This document shows, piece by piece, positions 1-8,308 of a DNA stretch of 44,631 nt. The position numbers and the translations under genes are program-made. This DNA comes from Candidatus Magasanikiibacteriota bacterium (GTDB lineage: Bacteria > Patescibacteriota > Patescibacteriia > Magasanikbacterales > UBA922). The stretch lies in assembly GCA_018650645.1 (NCBI GenBank), contig JABIFP010000024.1:1-44631 (forward strand). Direction: 5' to 3'. Numbering within the stretch: the stretch's first letter is position 1; each line of letters opens with the position of its first letter. Below the pieces are notes generated by a model that had not been told where the DNA came from, did not search any database, and saw only the letters and a list, made by a program, of their open reading frames with translations.

Positions 1-1584
1 AACGGTGGTGTCACCTGCAACGTGCAGGCGGGCGCTCCGGAGGACGAGCAGTGCAACGACATCGACGACGACTGCAACGGCATCATCGACAACATCGAAC
101 CGCTGCAGGGCTGCTACGACGGCCCGGACGGTACGATGGACATCGGCGCGTGCCATGCTGGTCAGCAGAGCTGCCGCAACGGCGAATGGGGTGCCTGCGA
201 AAATCAGGTCATCCCGGGCGTCGAGATCTGCGACAGCGTCGACAACGACTGCGACGACGAAGTCGACGAGCAGGGCCCGCACGCTGACATGTGCGAGGAA
301 TCCTGCATGTTCGGCGCAACCCGCGCCTGCTACACCGGACCGGAAGGAACCCAAAACACGGGCTCCTGCGGCCCCGGACAGCAGGCTTGCGATGACGTCT
401 CCATGCGCTGGGGGCCGTGCGAGGGTGAAACCTTGCCGGGTCCTCTGCAGTGTGGCGGCGTCGACAACAACTGCGACGGCCAGGTCGACAACGTTCCGGG
501 TGGGTGCGGTATCTGCAACCCCACACCGGAGGTCTGCGACCAGGTCGACAACAACTGTGACGGCGTGATCGACAACGGTCTGCCGCTCAACAACTGCGGG
601 GTCTGTGGCCCCGCACCTGAGGAGGTCTGCAACGGAGAAGACGACGACTGCGACGGTGAAGTCGACAATGGCGTCGCCAACGCGTGCGGCTTCTGCGGGG
701 AACTCCCCCAAGAGGTCTGCAACGGTTTCGACGACGACTGTGATGGTGAGGTCGACAACACCGGTTTGGAGGAGATCTGCAACGGCGTTGACGACGACTG
801 CGACGGCGAGATCGACAACGGTTTGGAGAACTGCTGCGCCGGGGAAGAGATCTCTCCGGAATTGGCATGTGCTCCTTCAGGGGAATTCATGATGGGTCCC
901 CCAGACCGGCTGCACCAGCAGGTGCTGTTCACCTACGCCTTCGTCGCATTCAAGGCGGAAACAACCCAAAACCTCTGGAACCAGCACATGGACCAGAACC
1001 CGAGTGTCCACGTGGGTGGTGCGCTGCCGGTTCACAACCTGCTGATTTCCGAGGCCGCCGAGTTCGCCAACACCCTCTCCCTGTCGCAAGACCTGGAGAC
1101 CTGCTACACCTTCACGGATAACGGCAGGGTGCAGTTCAGCGGCGGGCTGGATTGTCGAGGATGGCGCATTCCCACCGAAGCGGAGTGGGAGTACGCAGCG
1201 AGCGCTGGCGGAAACCAAGCAGGGACCTATGGCAATCTCCAAGAGATCGCGGTGAGTTCCATTCCTCCCTCCAACAACCCATCCCCCTTGGCTGTGTGTG
1301 GAGGCCGCCCAACGAACGCGTGGGGGATGTGTGACAGCTTGGGGAACATCTCCGAGCTGGTGTGGGACGGACGGTACGACTACATCCGCAACGTCCTCCA
1401 GATCGACCCGTCAGGAGCTCCTGAGCTCCCAGACGCAACCGGGGAGATCGGCGCCCGCGGGGGTTCGTGGTACAACGAGAACCCGGACCAGTTCAGAACC
1501 TTCCAGCGAGGGTTCGACCAAATCGACGTGCGAAGCCTGAAAGGCATTCGACTCGTCCGTACCTTCAGCCACCCCGCCTGGTAG
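1..1584 (+). CDS. MopE-type metal-binding repeat protein with C-terminal FGE-sulfatase (SUMF1-like) domain, 5' partial
   Basis: The frame is open to position 1, so the N-terminus lies outside the window; a GTG at 22 is only an internal codon. The first ~270 residues hold seven copies of a Cys/Asp motif of the form CNGxDDDCDGxxDN, the MopE-type putative metal-binding motif (PF11617). From about residue 285 the protein resembles the formylglycine-generating-enzyme fold: GEFMMG near the start, WRIPTEAEWEYAA in the middle, NAWGMCDSLGNISELVWD, then RGGSWYNE. The paired catalytic cysteines of true FGE are not evident, so it is probably a binding or adhesive C-type-lectin-like fold rather than an active enzyme. 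It is presumably secreted. GC-rich codon use is unlike everything from 1813 to 43992. Such repeat proteins are common in Myxococcota/Bradymonadota; the taxon is inference. Confidence 0.85.
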   Translation, partial: NGGVTCNVQAGAPEDEQCNDIDDDCNGIIDNIEPLQGCYDGPDGTMDIGACHAGQQSCRNGEWGACENQVIPGVEICDSVDNDCDDEVDEQGPHADMCEESCMFGATRACYTGPEGTQNTGSCGPGQQACDDVSMRWGPCEGETLPGPLQCGGVDNNCDGQVDNVPGGCGICNPTPEVCDQVDNNCDGVIDNGLPLNNCGVCGPAPEEVCNGEDDDCDGEVDNGVANACGFCGELPQEVCNGFDDDCDGEVDNTGLEEICNGVDDDCDGEIDNGLENCCAGEEISPELACAPSGEFMMGPPDRLHQQVLFTYAFVAFKAETTQNLWNQHMDQNPSVHVGGALPVHNLLISEAAEFANTLSLSQDLETCYTFTDNGRVQFSGGLDCRGWRIPTEAEWEYAASAGGNQAGTYGNLQEIAVSSIPPSNNPSPLAVCGGRPTNAWGMCDSLGNISELVWDGRYDYIRNVLQIDPSGAPELPDATGEIGARGGSWYNENPDQFRTFQRGFDQIDVRSLKGIRLVRTFSHPAW

Positions 1585-1728
1585 AAGGTCATGAGCTCAA
1601 GGCTCCCACCCGCTCTGCTATGAGGATGTACGCATACGCGTGCAACCTCTGCAGGGCAGGTGGTCACCGGATGTCGTCCGACATCTGGTTCTCGCCTCAC
1701 CACTCAATCGAGTGTGTGGGGCCAATTC
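1585..1728. other. Hairpin-rich GC-rich intergenic DNA ending at the left composition junction
   Basis: No gene is seen. The segment is GC-rich to about 1720 and then turns abruptly AT-rich. It contains compact inverted repeats: 1667-1688 (GATGTCG, 2-nt loop, CGACATC, extended by three more pairs) and 1701-1714 (CACTC/GAGTG with a 4-nt loop). A weaker one lies at about 1627-1644. Either these act as terminators for the gene ending at 1584 or they are part of a structured RNA. The junction between the two DNA types lies at about 1720-1729, immediately before an AT-rich terminator. Confidence 0.6.
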
Positions 1729-1760
1729 AAAAGCTCCTTTACATAAGGGAGTTTTTGTTT
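1729..1760 (+). terminator. Rho-independent terminator of a missing upstream gene
   Basis: AAAAGCTCCTTT (1729-1740) pairs with AAGGGAGTTTTT (1745-1756) around the loop ACAT, with two G-T wobbles, and runs into TTTTTGTTTT. The style matches the AT-rich block. It points rightward, yet no AT-rich gene lies to its left, so the gene it served is absent. This helps place the junction just upstream. Confidence 0.7.
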
Positions 1761-1784
1761 TGGCTATATTATTCGCTAGCTATT

Positions 1785-1793
1785 TGATACAAT
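1785..1793 (+). promoter_or_regulatory. Extended -10 promoter for the region A operon
   Basis: TGATACAAT fits an extended -10 element (TGnTAnnnT). No good -35 hexamer lies 17 nt upstream. The predicted start near 1800 leaves a leader of only about 13 nt before the ATG at 1813, and no Shine-Dalgarno motif is seen. Confidence 0.45.
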
Positions 1794-1812
1794 AGCTGCA
1801 TATATCATCATT

Positions 1813-3045
1813 ATGAAAAGACTACAAAAACAAATAGAATCTTACGCAGGCACAAATATTGCCTATCTTGCAAATGGTGGTACATGGCTTACCCTTGCAA
1901 AAATACTTGGTTTTATTACCGCATTTGCTTCTTCAGTAGTATTTGCAAATGTACTGCCTGAAGAAGTTTATGGGAATTACCGTTTTTTCCTAACTCTTAT
2001 TGCCCTGTTTTCACTCACGACTCTGCCTGGCTTAAATACTGCAACAACTCGCGCCACAGCGCTAGGAGATGGCGGTATATTTTGGCATGCAAAAAAAATG
2101 AAAATTCGTTGGGGAATCATTGGTTCCTTGCTCAGTATCGCAACAGGACTATACTATTCATTTATCATAGGTAATCCAACGCTACTTATTCCATCCATTA
2201 TTATTGCACTCTTTATTCCCTTTCTTGAACCTTTTAATCTTTATCATTATTTCTTAAACGGCAAAAAAGATTTCCGCAGCATTACTATTTACACGTCAAC
2301 CATTCGATTTTTTACTACTGTTTTCCTCATCGGTATTGCGCTGCTCGCTCCTGATGCTATTTGGCTTATTGTTGGATATCTTGTCATTACACTTTTGGGC
2401 AGAAGTATTGCCTCTTCAATGACAAAACCCGGAGGACGTCCCCTTTCCGAAAAGAAAACTGCAGATCATATTCAATATGGGAAACGTCTTTCTGTGCTCT
2501 TTCTGGCAACAGAAATATCTGTATACTTAGATAAAATCTTAGTCTATACCCTCTTGAGTCCTGCTATGCTTGCGGCATACTACTTAAGTTTTATTCCATA
2601 CAAACAAACAAAAAATTTCCTTTCCAGTATCAACACACTAGCCATGCCGAAGTTTTCTGCTAATTCTGCAAAAACGATCCGAGCTACTCTACCAAAGAAA
2701 ATGATGAAGTTATACCTAATTATTATTCCGCTCATCATCCTTTTTTGGCTCGTTGCCAAACCCATATTTAGCTTTATCTATCCAAAATATCCTGAGTCTA
2801 TTTTCTTTGCGCAACTTCTTATGTTGCAGCTTGCTTTTTATCCATTTACGCTTTTCACGACATCCTTTTCTGCCCTAAAACAGACAAAACGATTATACGT
2901 GACAACTATAAGTGGAGCCCTACTCCGGATAATAGGTATACTTATCTGCATACCTATTTGGGGGCCCGTGGGAGCCATTGTTGCCATCCTCATAGCGCGC
3001 ACAATGCAGGCAATCATTGAAACCATTTTTTTCTTTTATGAATAA
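1813..3045 (+). CDS. Wzx-like oligosaccharide/polysaccharide flippase
   Basis: This 410-residue polytopic membrane protein has about 10-12 hydrophobic segments, starting near residue 25 (LANGGTWLTLAKILGFITAF). It resembles the oligosaccharide flippase/MATE-like MOP superfamily, which moves undecaprenyl-diphosphate-linked oligosaccharides across the inner membrane. The N-terminal pattern VLPEEVYGNYRFFLTLIAL is typical of the family. It is somewhat shorter than many Wzx proteins (about 430-500 residues). The gene is first in a long + strand series of glycan genes, behind a terminator and an extended -10 promoter, and its stop overlaps the next start by 8 nt. The fold is reasonably sure; the exact substrate cannot be read from the sequence. 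Confidence 0.8.
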   Translation: MKRLQKQIESYAGTNIAYLANGGTWLTLAKILGFITAFASSVVFANVLPEEVYGNYRFFLTLIALFSLTTLPGLNTATTRATALGDGGIFWHAKKMKIRWGIIGSLLSIATGLYYSFIIGNPTLLIPSIIIALFIPFLEPFNLYHYFLNGKKDFRSITIYTSTIRFFTTVFLIGIALLAPDAIWLIVGYLVITLLGRSIASSMTKPGGRPLSEKKTADHIQYGKRLSVLFLATEISVYLDKILVYTLLSPAMLAAYYLSFIPYKQTKNFLSSINTLAMPKFSANSAKTIRATLPKKMMKLYLIIIPLIILFWLVAKPIFSFIYPKYPESIFFAQLLMLQLAFYPFTLFTTSFSALKQTKRLYVTTISGALLRIIGILICIPIWGPVGAIVAILIARTMQAIIETIFFFYE

Positions 3046-4156
3046 GCAATTTTTTTCTACACACAAATGGCGCCTTATGCTTCTCCTTATTGGGAGCCTA
3101 GCTATTGCCGCTTGCAGTGTATTATTTTTCCCACGTTTTTCTATTGACGTTGGTGACTCCGCAAAATATCATGCAATTGCCACTTCCCTTGTTACAGAAC
3201 ACGCATATCCAATCATTGAAGAAGAGTTATATGCTCCGGGCTATCCCCTGTTTCTATCTGCTATCTATAGTACATTAGGGACATCACAAGGCAGCATTAT
3301 CGTTCTTCAAGGCATTCTCCTTGGAGGAATCGCTCTTGCTGTATTTTGTTTCGGTATCAAATTTTTTTTGTTAAAACCAAAAACAGCACTTCTTGCAAGT
3401 GGTATGGTATTGTTTTGGCCCTATTTTATACTATACGCAAACTTAGTCATGTCAGAGATACTCTTTATTTTTGTTCTTTTTATCGCACTTCTTACGCTTT
3501 GGCATAGCTGGAATGTAAATTCAATCAAACATACTATCACTGCTGGAATATTATTTGCTATAGCTACATTAATTAGACCTGTGGCTTTGCTCTTACCTGT
3601 GTGGCTCATATTGGGATCATTCATCATTGCTCGCCTCACCTCATTACAAGCCCCCTCAGCACGACGCATCCTCATATTTTTTGCTGCGGTATTCCTTACC
3701 CTATCACCCTGGATTATCTATTCTTCTATTCGCACCGAATCGATTACTCCTGTGGCTACAAACCTGGCTGATGTGATAACAAAATTTGATGAACCAGAAC
3801 ATACAGCTCTAGACACGCTGAAACAAAAATCAATGAATCTTGCGCTCTTTTGGAACCCTGGTGCAGGAGGGTACCAAGCGGATGCCGTTGTGGAAAAGTT
3901 TGGAGCCGCAAAGTACTTTATCACTCTCTATAAAATCGTTTTTTTTATACTCCTCTTGTTTGCAGGACTCGCAGCCCTGCGCAAAACACCTATAGCACTG
4001 TATTCTTGGCTTTGTATCGGCTATTTTTGGGCAGTCCACACAGTACTATTCCCCTACCCACGTTATGCACTACCAGCCATCCCTTTTGTCATCCTTCTCT
4101 CTATCTATTATCTACAACATATGATAGGATCCAAAAAAGTATTGAACCAAAAATAA
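3038..4156 (+). CDS. GT-C family glycosyltransferase (ArnT/PMT-like, GT39/GT83 type)
   Basis: This 372-residue protein has many transmembrane segments and a short periplasmic motif after TM1, DVGDSAKYHAIATSLV, with the acidic residue expected of GT-C enzymes that use polyprenyl-phosphate sugars. It is followed by YAPGYPLFLSAIYSTLG, a pattern typical of the PMT/ArnT superfamily. The ATG at 3038 is preferred over 3017 because it gives the ATGAATAA overlap with the flippase stop and removes seven residues that read through the flippase end. The next gene makes polyprenol-phosphate sugars, the usual donor for GT-C enzymes, and starts 1 nt after this stop. The likely role is transfer of a sugar to a glycan or protein on the outer face of the membrane; the acceptor is unknown. 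Confidence 0.75.
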   Translation: MNKQFFSTHKWRLMLLLIGSLAIAACSVLFFPRFSIDVGDSAKYHAIATSLVTEHAYPIIEEELYAPGYPLFLSAIYSTLGTSQGSIIVLQGILLGGIALAVFCFGIKFFLLKPKTALLASGMVLFWPYFILYANLVMSEILFIFVLFIALLTLWHSWNVNSIKHTITAGILFAIATLIRPVALLLPVWLILGSFIIARLTSLQAPSARRILIFFAAVFLTLSPWIIYSSIRTESITPVATNLADVITKFDEPEHTALDTLKQKSMNLALFWNPGAGGYQADAVVEKFGAAKYFITLYKIVFFILLLFAGLAALRKTPIALYSWLCIGYFWAVHTVLFPYPRYALPAIPFVILLSIYYLQHMIGSKKVLNQK

Positions 4157-4157
4157 T

Positions 4158-5117
4158 ATGAACTCTACACATTGTTTACTTTTTATCCCTGCAAAGGATG
4201 AAGAAAAAACTATTGCCGCTGTCATAGCAGCATGCGTCTTACAATTGCAAAAAGCCTTTTCTTCATACTCTGTTTTAGTTGTGAATGATGGTTCTTCTGA
4301 TAACACTGAATCAGTTGCAAAAGCAGCAGGAGCAACAGTTATTACGCATAAAACAAATCGAGGGTTGGGCAGAGCATTTCAACGGGCTGTTTCATATGCC
4401 ATCGATCAAAAAGTTGATTACATGCTTACTATAGATGCAGATGGTCAATTTTCGCCGGAAGAAATTCCAAAGTTTTTTAACAAACAAAAAGAAGAAGAGG
4501 CTGACATGGTTACAGGATCACGTTTTTTACAAGATTCAAAACTATCTGGAATTCCTAAGATCAAACGATACGGAAACCATAGTATGACGGCATTAGTAAA
4601 CTCCCTGCTTCGTTCTTCATTTACTGATGTTTCTTGCGGGTACCGCCTCTACACAAGAGAAGCGCTTCTCCACTTAACGCTCTCTGGTGATTTTACCTAC
4701 ACACAAGAAGTGTTTTTAAATTTAGGATACAAACAAAAGCGCATATGCGAAGTCCCTATTTCTGTGCAATATTTTGCTACAAGAAAGTCACGCATTGCTC
4801 ACAATTTATGGCAATACGCGAAACGGACATCCGCAATCATATTCAAATCTGTCTTTAAATATAAACCCTTTCAGTTACTAGGCAGTATTAGTGCACTTTT
4901 CTTTCTGCTCGGCATGGTTATTACACTACCACTTTCGTATCGTTTTTTTGTTTTCCATGTTATATCTCCATATAAATCACTTGCCATCATTGGCCTGTTC
5001 TTTCTCATGTTGAGTTTCTTTTCTATCATCTTAGGTGTAATCCTTCACACCATGAGTCAATCCCTTCTTCAAATTGAGCACATTCTGTACTATGAAAAAA
5101 AATCACAAACAACATAA
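4158..5117 (+). CDS. GT2 polyprenol-phosphate glycosyltransferase (DPM1/GtrB-like)
   Basis: The N-terminal GT-A domain (about 1-215) has NDGSSDN at 43-49, the metal-binding DADGQ at 93-97 and a GSRF motif near 133. This set is characteristic of dolichol/undecaprenyl-phosphate mannosyl- or glucosyltransferases. Two C-terminal hydrophobic segments (about 235-260 and 270-300) anchor it in the membrane, as in GtrB-type enzymes. It should make Und-P-hexose for the GT-C enzyme just upstream. A GtrA protein follows two genes later, completing the GtrA/GtrB pair. The ATG lies 1 nt after the previous stop, so translation is probably coupled. Confidence 0.88.
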   Translation: MNSTHCLLFIPAKDEEKTIAAVIAACVLQLQKAFSSYSVLVVNDGSSDNTESVAKAAGATVITHKTNRGLGRAFQRAVSYAIDQKVDYMLTIDADGQFSPEEIPKFFNKQKEEEADMVTGSRFLQDSKLSGIPKIKRYGNHSMTALVNSLLRSSFTDVSCGYRLYTREALLHLTLSGDFTYTQEVFLNLGYKQKRICEVPISVQYFATRKSRIAHNLWQYAKRTSAIIFKSVFKYKPFQLLGSISALFFLLGMVITLPLSYRFFVFHVISPYKSLAIIGLFFLMLSFFSIILGVILHTMSQSLLQIEHILYYEKKSQTT

Positions 5118-5697
5118 CGGTGAATTCACCGATAAATATACAGAAGCTTCTGGCATTGCCAAAAAACTTATCAATTCTTTTTTTGCTGCAGTTACGAATC
5201 TCATCCCGCCAGACACCCAATCAATTAAAGAAGTAGGATGCGGTGCAGGTTTTTCGATGGAACATATAAAAAGGGCCGTTCCTGATGCAAAACTCTGTGG
5301 ATCAGATATCGATCCAGTGCTGGTAGAGATGGCAAGAAAAAAAAATCCAGGAGTTTCATTTGAGACAGAATCTATTTATGAACTCCCTGATGCTGATAAC
5401 AGCTATGATGTTGTTATTTGTCTCGAGGTACTTGAGCACCTGGAAAACCCCAAGGCGGCGCTCAAAGAGCTTTGCCGCATCAGCAAATCGAAAGTTATTA
5501 TCAGCACCCCACGAGAACCTATCTGGTGTGCGCTCAACATGGCTCGGGGGAAATATTGGACATCTTTAGGAAACACTCCCGGACATATCAACCACTGGAG
5601 CAGCCGAGGACTCCGAACGTTTGTTTCATCAGAACTAACGGTACAGGATGTACGCACCCCTCTTCCATGGACCATTGTGCTAGCAACAAAAATATGA
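5092..5697 (+). CDS. Class I SAM-dependent methyltransferase
   Basis: This protein has 201 residues from the ATG at 5092. An earlier ATG at 5074 is possible but lies deeper in the preceding gene. The SAM-binding motif VGCGAG is at 48-53, with an acidic strand-2 end (SDIDPVLVEMA) and the post-motif DVVICLEVLEHLENPKAAL typical of the Methyltransf_11/UbiE-like group. The C-terminal half contains PREPIWCALNMARGKYWTSLG and GHINHWSSRGL, a pattern found in methyltransferases of polysaccharide clusters. It overlaps the GT2 gene by 26 nt and the GtrA gene by 4 nt (ATGA), so it is part of the operon. It probably methylates a sugar or the lipid-linked glycan; the target is not known. Confidence 0.8.
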   Translation: MKKNHKQHNGEFTDKYTEASGIAKKLINSFFAAVTNLIPPDTQSIKEVGCGAGFSMEHIKRAVPDAKLCGSDIDPVLVEMARKKNPGVSFETESIYELPDADNSYDVVICLEVLEHLENPKAALKELCRISKSKVIISTPREPIWCALNMARGKYWTSLGNTPGHINHWSSRGLRTFVSSELTVQDVRTPLPWTIVLATKI

Positions 5698-6083
5698 TCA
5701 AAAATCTCCTTTCAAAACACAAACGATTCCTGCGATATGGATTGGTGACTCTCGGCAGCCAGATGATTCTCTTTTTGCTTACCATACTCGCTGTTGAATG
5801 GCTGAACATGCCGGCAACATACAGCTATGCCGTGGTATTGGCGCTCGTGTATATTGGTGTGTTTGTGGCAAATACGCATTATGTGTTTGAAACAGCCTAT
5901 GCAAAAAAAAATGTGTACGCATACCTACTATTCATTACAGGATTTTGGATCTTCAACAATAGTATCTTTTCTTGGCTTGTACACTACTACAACATTCATT
6001 ATGTAGCAGCTCTCTTGATTAATATTGTTATACTTGGTTTAGTACGCTATTATCTGCAAAAAAACTATATTTTTAAGCGATAG
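5694..6083 (+). CDS. GtrA-like membrane protein
   Basis: This 129-residue protein has four predicted membrane segments and the GtrA pattern RYGLVTLGSQMILFLL near the start, followed by FVANTHYVFE in the middle and YYLQKNYIFKR at the end. GtrA-family proteins (PF04138) are thought to help flip polyprenyl-phosphate sugars, which suits the GtrB-like GT2 and GT-C genes just upstream. The frame runs open back to 5472, but the ATG at 5694 overlaps the methyltransferase stop as ATGA and begins exactly where GtrA homology begins, so it is chosen. Confidence 0.85.
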   Translation: MIKNLLSKHKRFLRYGLVTLGSQMILFLLTILAVEWLNMPATYSYAVVLALVYIGVFVANTHYVFETAYAKKNVYAYLLFITGFWIFNNSIFSWLVHYYNIHYVAALLINIVILGLVRYYLQKNYIFKR

Positions 6084-6116
6084 TATGAACTGCTGTCCTA
6101 TTCGTTTTATTGCTCT

Positions 6117-7313
6117 ATGACATTATCCTTCGGAAAAATTCTAAAATCGCTATGTAACTGGGTGAGCTTCTATCTCAGCCATTGTATGCCAAGAAATAAA
6201 AATATTTGGATACATACCGGCTGGAGAAGGACTCCAGAACGCGAAACTTTTGGTGATAATGCCAAATACTTTTTTTTATATATTCAACAACATAAACCAA
6301 ATATTCGATCCATCTGGATTGCTCAAGACAAAAAGATGAGAGATCTTCTTAGGACGCATGGATATTCTTCATATACCCTTGATTCTTTTATGGGAATATA
6401 TCTTTCACTCAGAGCCGGAGTCACAATTGTGGATTCGAATCTACGAATTGCAAACTGGCGGCTATCTGGAAGAAGTCGATATATTCAACTCTGGCATGGT
6501 AAATCATTTAAAAAAATGGGAAAAATCAGTCCATATGGATCAACGTATAATAAATTTGTATCGCCGAATTTATTTGTTACATATGCATACATCGTTGCAG
6601 CGTCTCATCTACTTGGTAAATATCTTCTTCAAGGATTTGAACACAAAAAAAAGCACTTACTTATCTCAAGTTTACCTCGGTATGATGTATTCTTTAGCGA
6701 TATTCCCGGCTCAGATATTGATGAAGATACACAACTATCACAAAAAATCGATCAAGATAAGAAGGCTGGCTATGAATCCGTAGCGTTTTATGCCCCAACA
6801 TATCGTCCTGATGGAAGCAACCCACTAGAACATTTAGATCTTACCATGCTCAGCGATGCGCTATCGGTGTCGAATACAAAATGTTATATATCACTCCATC
6901 CAAAATGCTATAACAAAGATTGGAAAAAACCTGACGGATATCAGCATATTGAATTTATCCAAACCGTATTAGATATTTATCCTATATTCAAGAAATTTTC
7001 TGTTATTATTACAGATTATTCCTCTATGGCAATCGATGCTCTTCTTTGCAATGTTCCATCCGTTATATATGCATACGATGAAAGTACCTATCGTGTCAGT
7101 ATGGGAATTCATGACGAGCTTTGGGATGCCTTTCCAGCGCACAAAACGCATACGATGCCTAAACTCTGTAAGATTTTGAAAGAAAAAGACTATGCTTGGA
7201 ATGCCTCTTTTCAGCAAACAAAAGAGAAATTCTTTACTTTTTCTTCGCTTCATGGTTATAATGAGCAGGCCTCATCAAGGCGAATATACGAAGCTATTGA
7301 AAAAATACTCTGA
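6117..7313 (+). CDS. CDP-glycerol glycerophosphotransferase family protein (TagB/TagF-like)
   Basis: This 398-residue protein matches the Glyphos_transf family (PF04464). IQLWHGKSFKKMG is at about 123-135, YAPTYR at 225-230, a His-Pro pair at 261-262, and ITDYSSMAIDALL at 298-310. These contain the conserved His, Arg and Asp-Tyr-Ser-Ser positions of TagB/TagF enzymes, which transfer alcohol phosphates from CDP-glycerol or CDP-ribitol to glycan or wall teichoic acid acceptors. It begins 33 nt after gtrA and ends 4 nt before a hydroxyacid dehydrogenase. A cytidylyltransferase-like gene follows two genes later, so a CDP-linked donor may be made locally. The donor need not be CDP-glycerol. Confidence 0.85.
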   Translation: MTLSFGKILKSLCNWVSFYLSHCMPRNKNIWIHTGWRRTPERETFGDNAKYFFLYIQQHKPNIRSIWIAQDKKMRDLLRTHGYSSYTLDSFMGIYLSLRAGVTIVDSNLRIANWRLSGRSRYIQLWHGKSFKKMGKISPYGSTYNKFVSPNLFVTYAYIVAASHLLGKYLLQGFEHKKKHLLISSLPRYDVFFSDIPGSDIDEDTQLSQKIDQDKKAGYESVAFYAPTYRPDGSNPLEHLDLTMLSDALSVSNTKCYISLHPKCYNKDWKKPDGYQHIEFIQTVLDIYPIFKKFSVIITDYSSMAIDALLCNVPSVIYAYDESTYRVSMGIHDELWDAFPAHKTHTMPKLCKILKEKDYAWNASFQQTKEKFFTFSSLHGYNEQASSRRIYEAIEKIL

Positions 7314-7317
7314 TTTT

Positions 7318-8298
7318 ATGATCATGAAAGCGTTAATTACGGATCCAATTGATAGTTCTGGCCCAGAGCTTCTTGCGAGTAAGGGGATTGAAATCACTAC
7401 AAAAATTGGCCTATCTGCTGCAGAAATTGAAAAAATAGTTTCTGATTTTGATATTCTTATTTGCCGAACAAGCACAAAAGTAACCAAGCCTATTATCGCA
7501 GCAGCAAAAAAACTGCAGTGTATTGGTCTTGTATCAACAGGATGGGATCACATAGATATTCCAGAAGCAAATGTACATGGTATTGCTGTGCTTGGACTAC
7601 CGCCAAACAAAGACATAGATGTGACAAAAAAAGGAAGCTTTGTCCCCACATCAGAGCACGTGATTCTCTCTATGCTTGCAGCAGCTGGAAATTATTGCCA
7701 GGTGGTTGATGAGTTAAAACAAGGGAACTGGAATAAATTTGCCTTCCAAGGTACTGAACTCTTTCAAAAAACACTTGGGATCATTGGCTTTGGTCGCATT
7801 GGCCAGCTTGTATATGAACGAGCTACCGCCTTTGGTATGCGCATCCTAGTAAGTGATACAAGTAAACAAAAAAGTAATCAATTTCCTAATATTGAATTTG
7901 TCTCACAAGAAAATCTTGTTCAGGAAAGCGATTTCATCTCAATCCATGTTCATAAGAATGCTTCAACCATTGACCTTATCAATAAAGAAACATTTGCCAC
8001 AATGAAAAAAGGTGTTATTCTCATTAACACCTCAAGAGGAGGGATCATCAATGAATCAGATCTTTTAGAGGCATTAAACCTCGGTCTTGTCAGAGCTGCA
8101 GCAATTGATGTATACGACAATAGTAAGGGCAAATTACCAATGGACCTTATCACTCATCCACGTGTACTTGCCACCCCACATATTGCAGGCGTAAGTCTTG
8201 AAGGACAAAAACGCCAATCAATCGATACGGCCCAAAATATTCTTCAATATCTGTTTGATGGGGATACATCAAATATAATAAATTCTCCAAATACCTAA
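7318..8298 (+). CDS. D-isomer-specific 2-hydroxyacid dehydrogenase (phosphoglycerate dehydrogenase-like)
   Basis: This 326-residue protein has the usual two-domain layout. The N-terminal substrate half includes TGWDHIDIPEA at about 74-84. The Rossmann motif GFGRIG is at 157-162, with Asp180 ending strand 2 and thus NAD preference. The catalytic Arg240 lies in INTSRGG and His288 in TPHIAG. The third catalytic position, Glu in the DVFxxEP motif of SerA, aligns with Ser269 (DVYDNSK), so activity may be altered or an acid nearby may substitute. A charged insertion (NKDIDVTKKGSF, about 97-108) precedes the domain hinge. The start at 7318 is chosen, with 7324 as an alternative; the frame opens earlier at 7192 inside the TagF-like gene. 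A second, rearranged copy of this fold sits in the protein at 10219. Confidence 0.85.
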   Translation: MIMKALITDPIDSSGPELLASKGIEITTKIGLSAAEIEKIVSDFDILICRTSTKVTKPIIAAAKKLQCIGLVSTGWDHIDIPEANVHGIAVLGLPPNKDIDVTKKGSFVPTSEHVILSMLAAAGNYCQVVDELKQGNWNKFAFQGTELFQKTLGIIGFGRIGQLVYERATAFGMRILVSDTSKQKSNQFPNIEFVSQENLVQESDFISIHVHKNASTIDLINKETFATMKKGVILINTSRGGIINESDLLEALNLGLVRAAAIDVYDNSKGKLPMDLITHPRVLATPHIAGVSLEGQKRQSIDTAQNILQYLFDGDTSNIINSPNT

Positions 8299-8308
8299 AA
8301 CAACCACT

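Noticed and set aside
330-932. Ser/Pro-rich - strand frame opposite the MopE-like repeats.
   Set aside because: It is the antisense reading of the Cys/Asp repeat and mirrors its periodicity.
1585-1728. attC-like integron recombination site or tRNA at the joins.
   Set aside because: No R' or R'' core consensus and no cloverleaf could be found; hairpins are too short.
5472-5693. Longer start for the GtrA gene.
   Set aside because: The extra 74 residues are the shadow of the methyltransferase gene in another frame and do not resemble GtrA.
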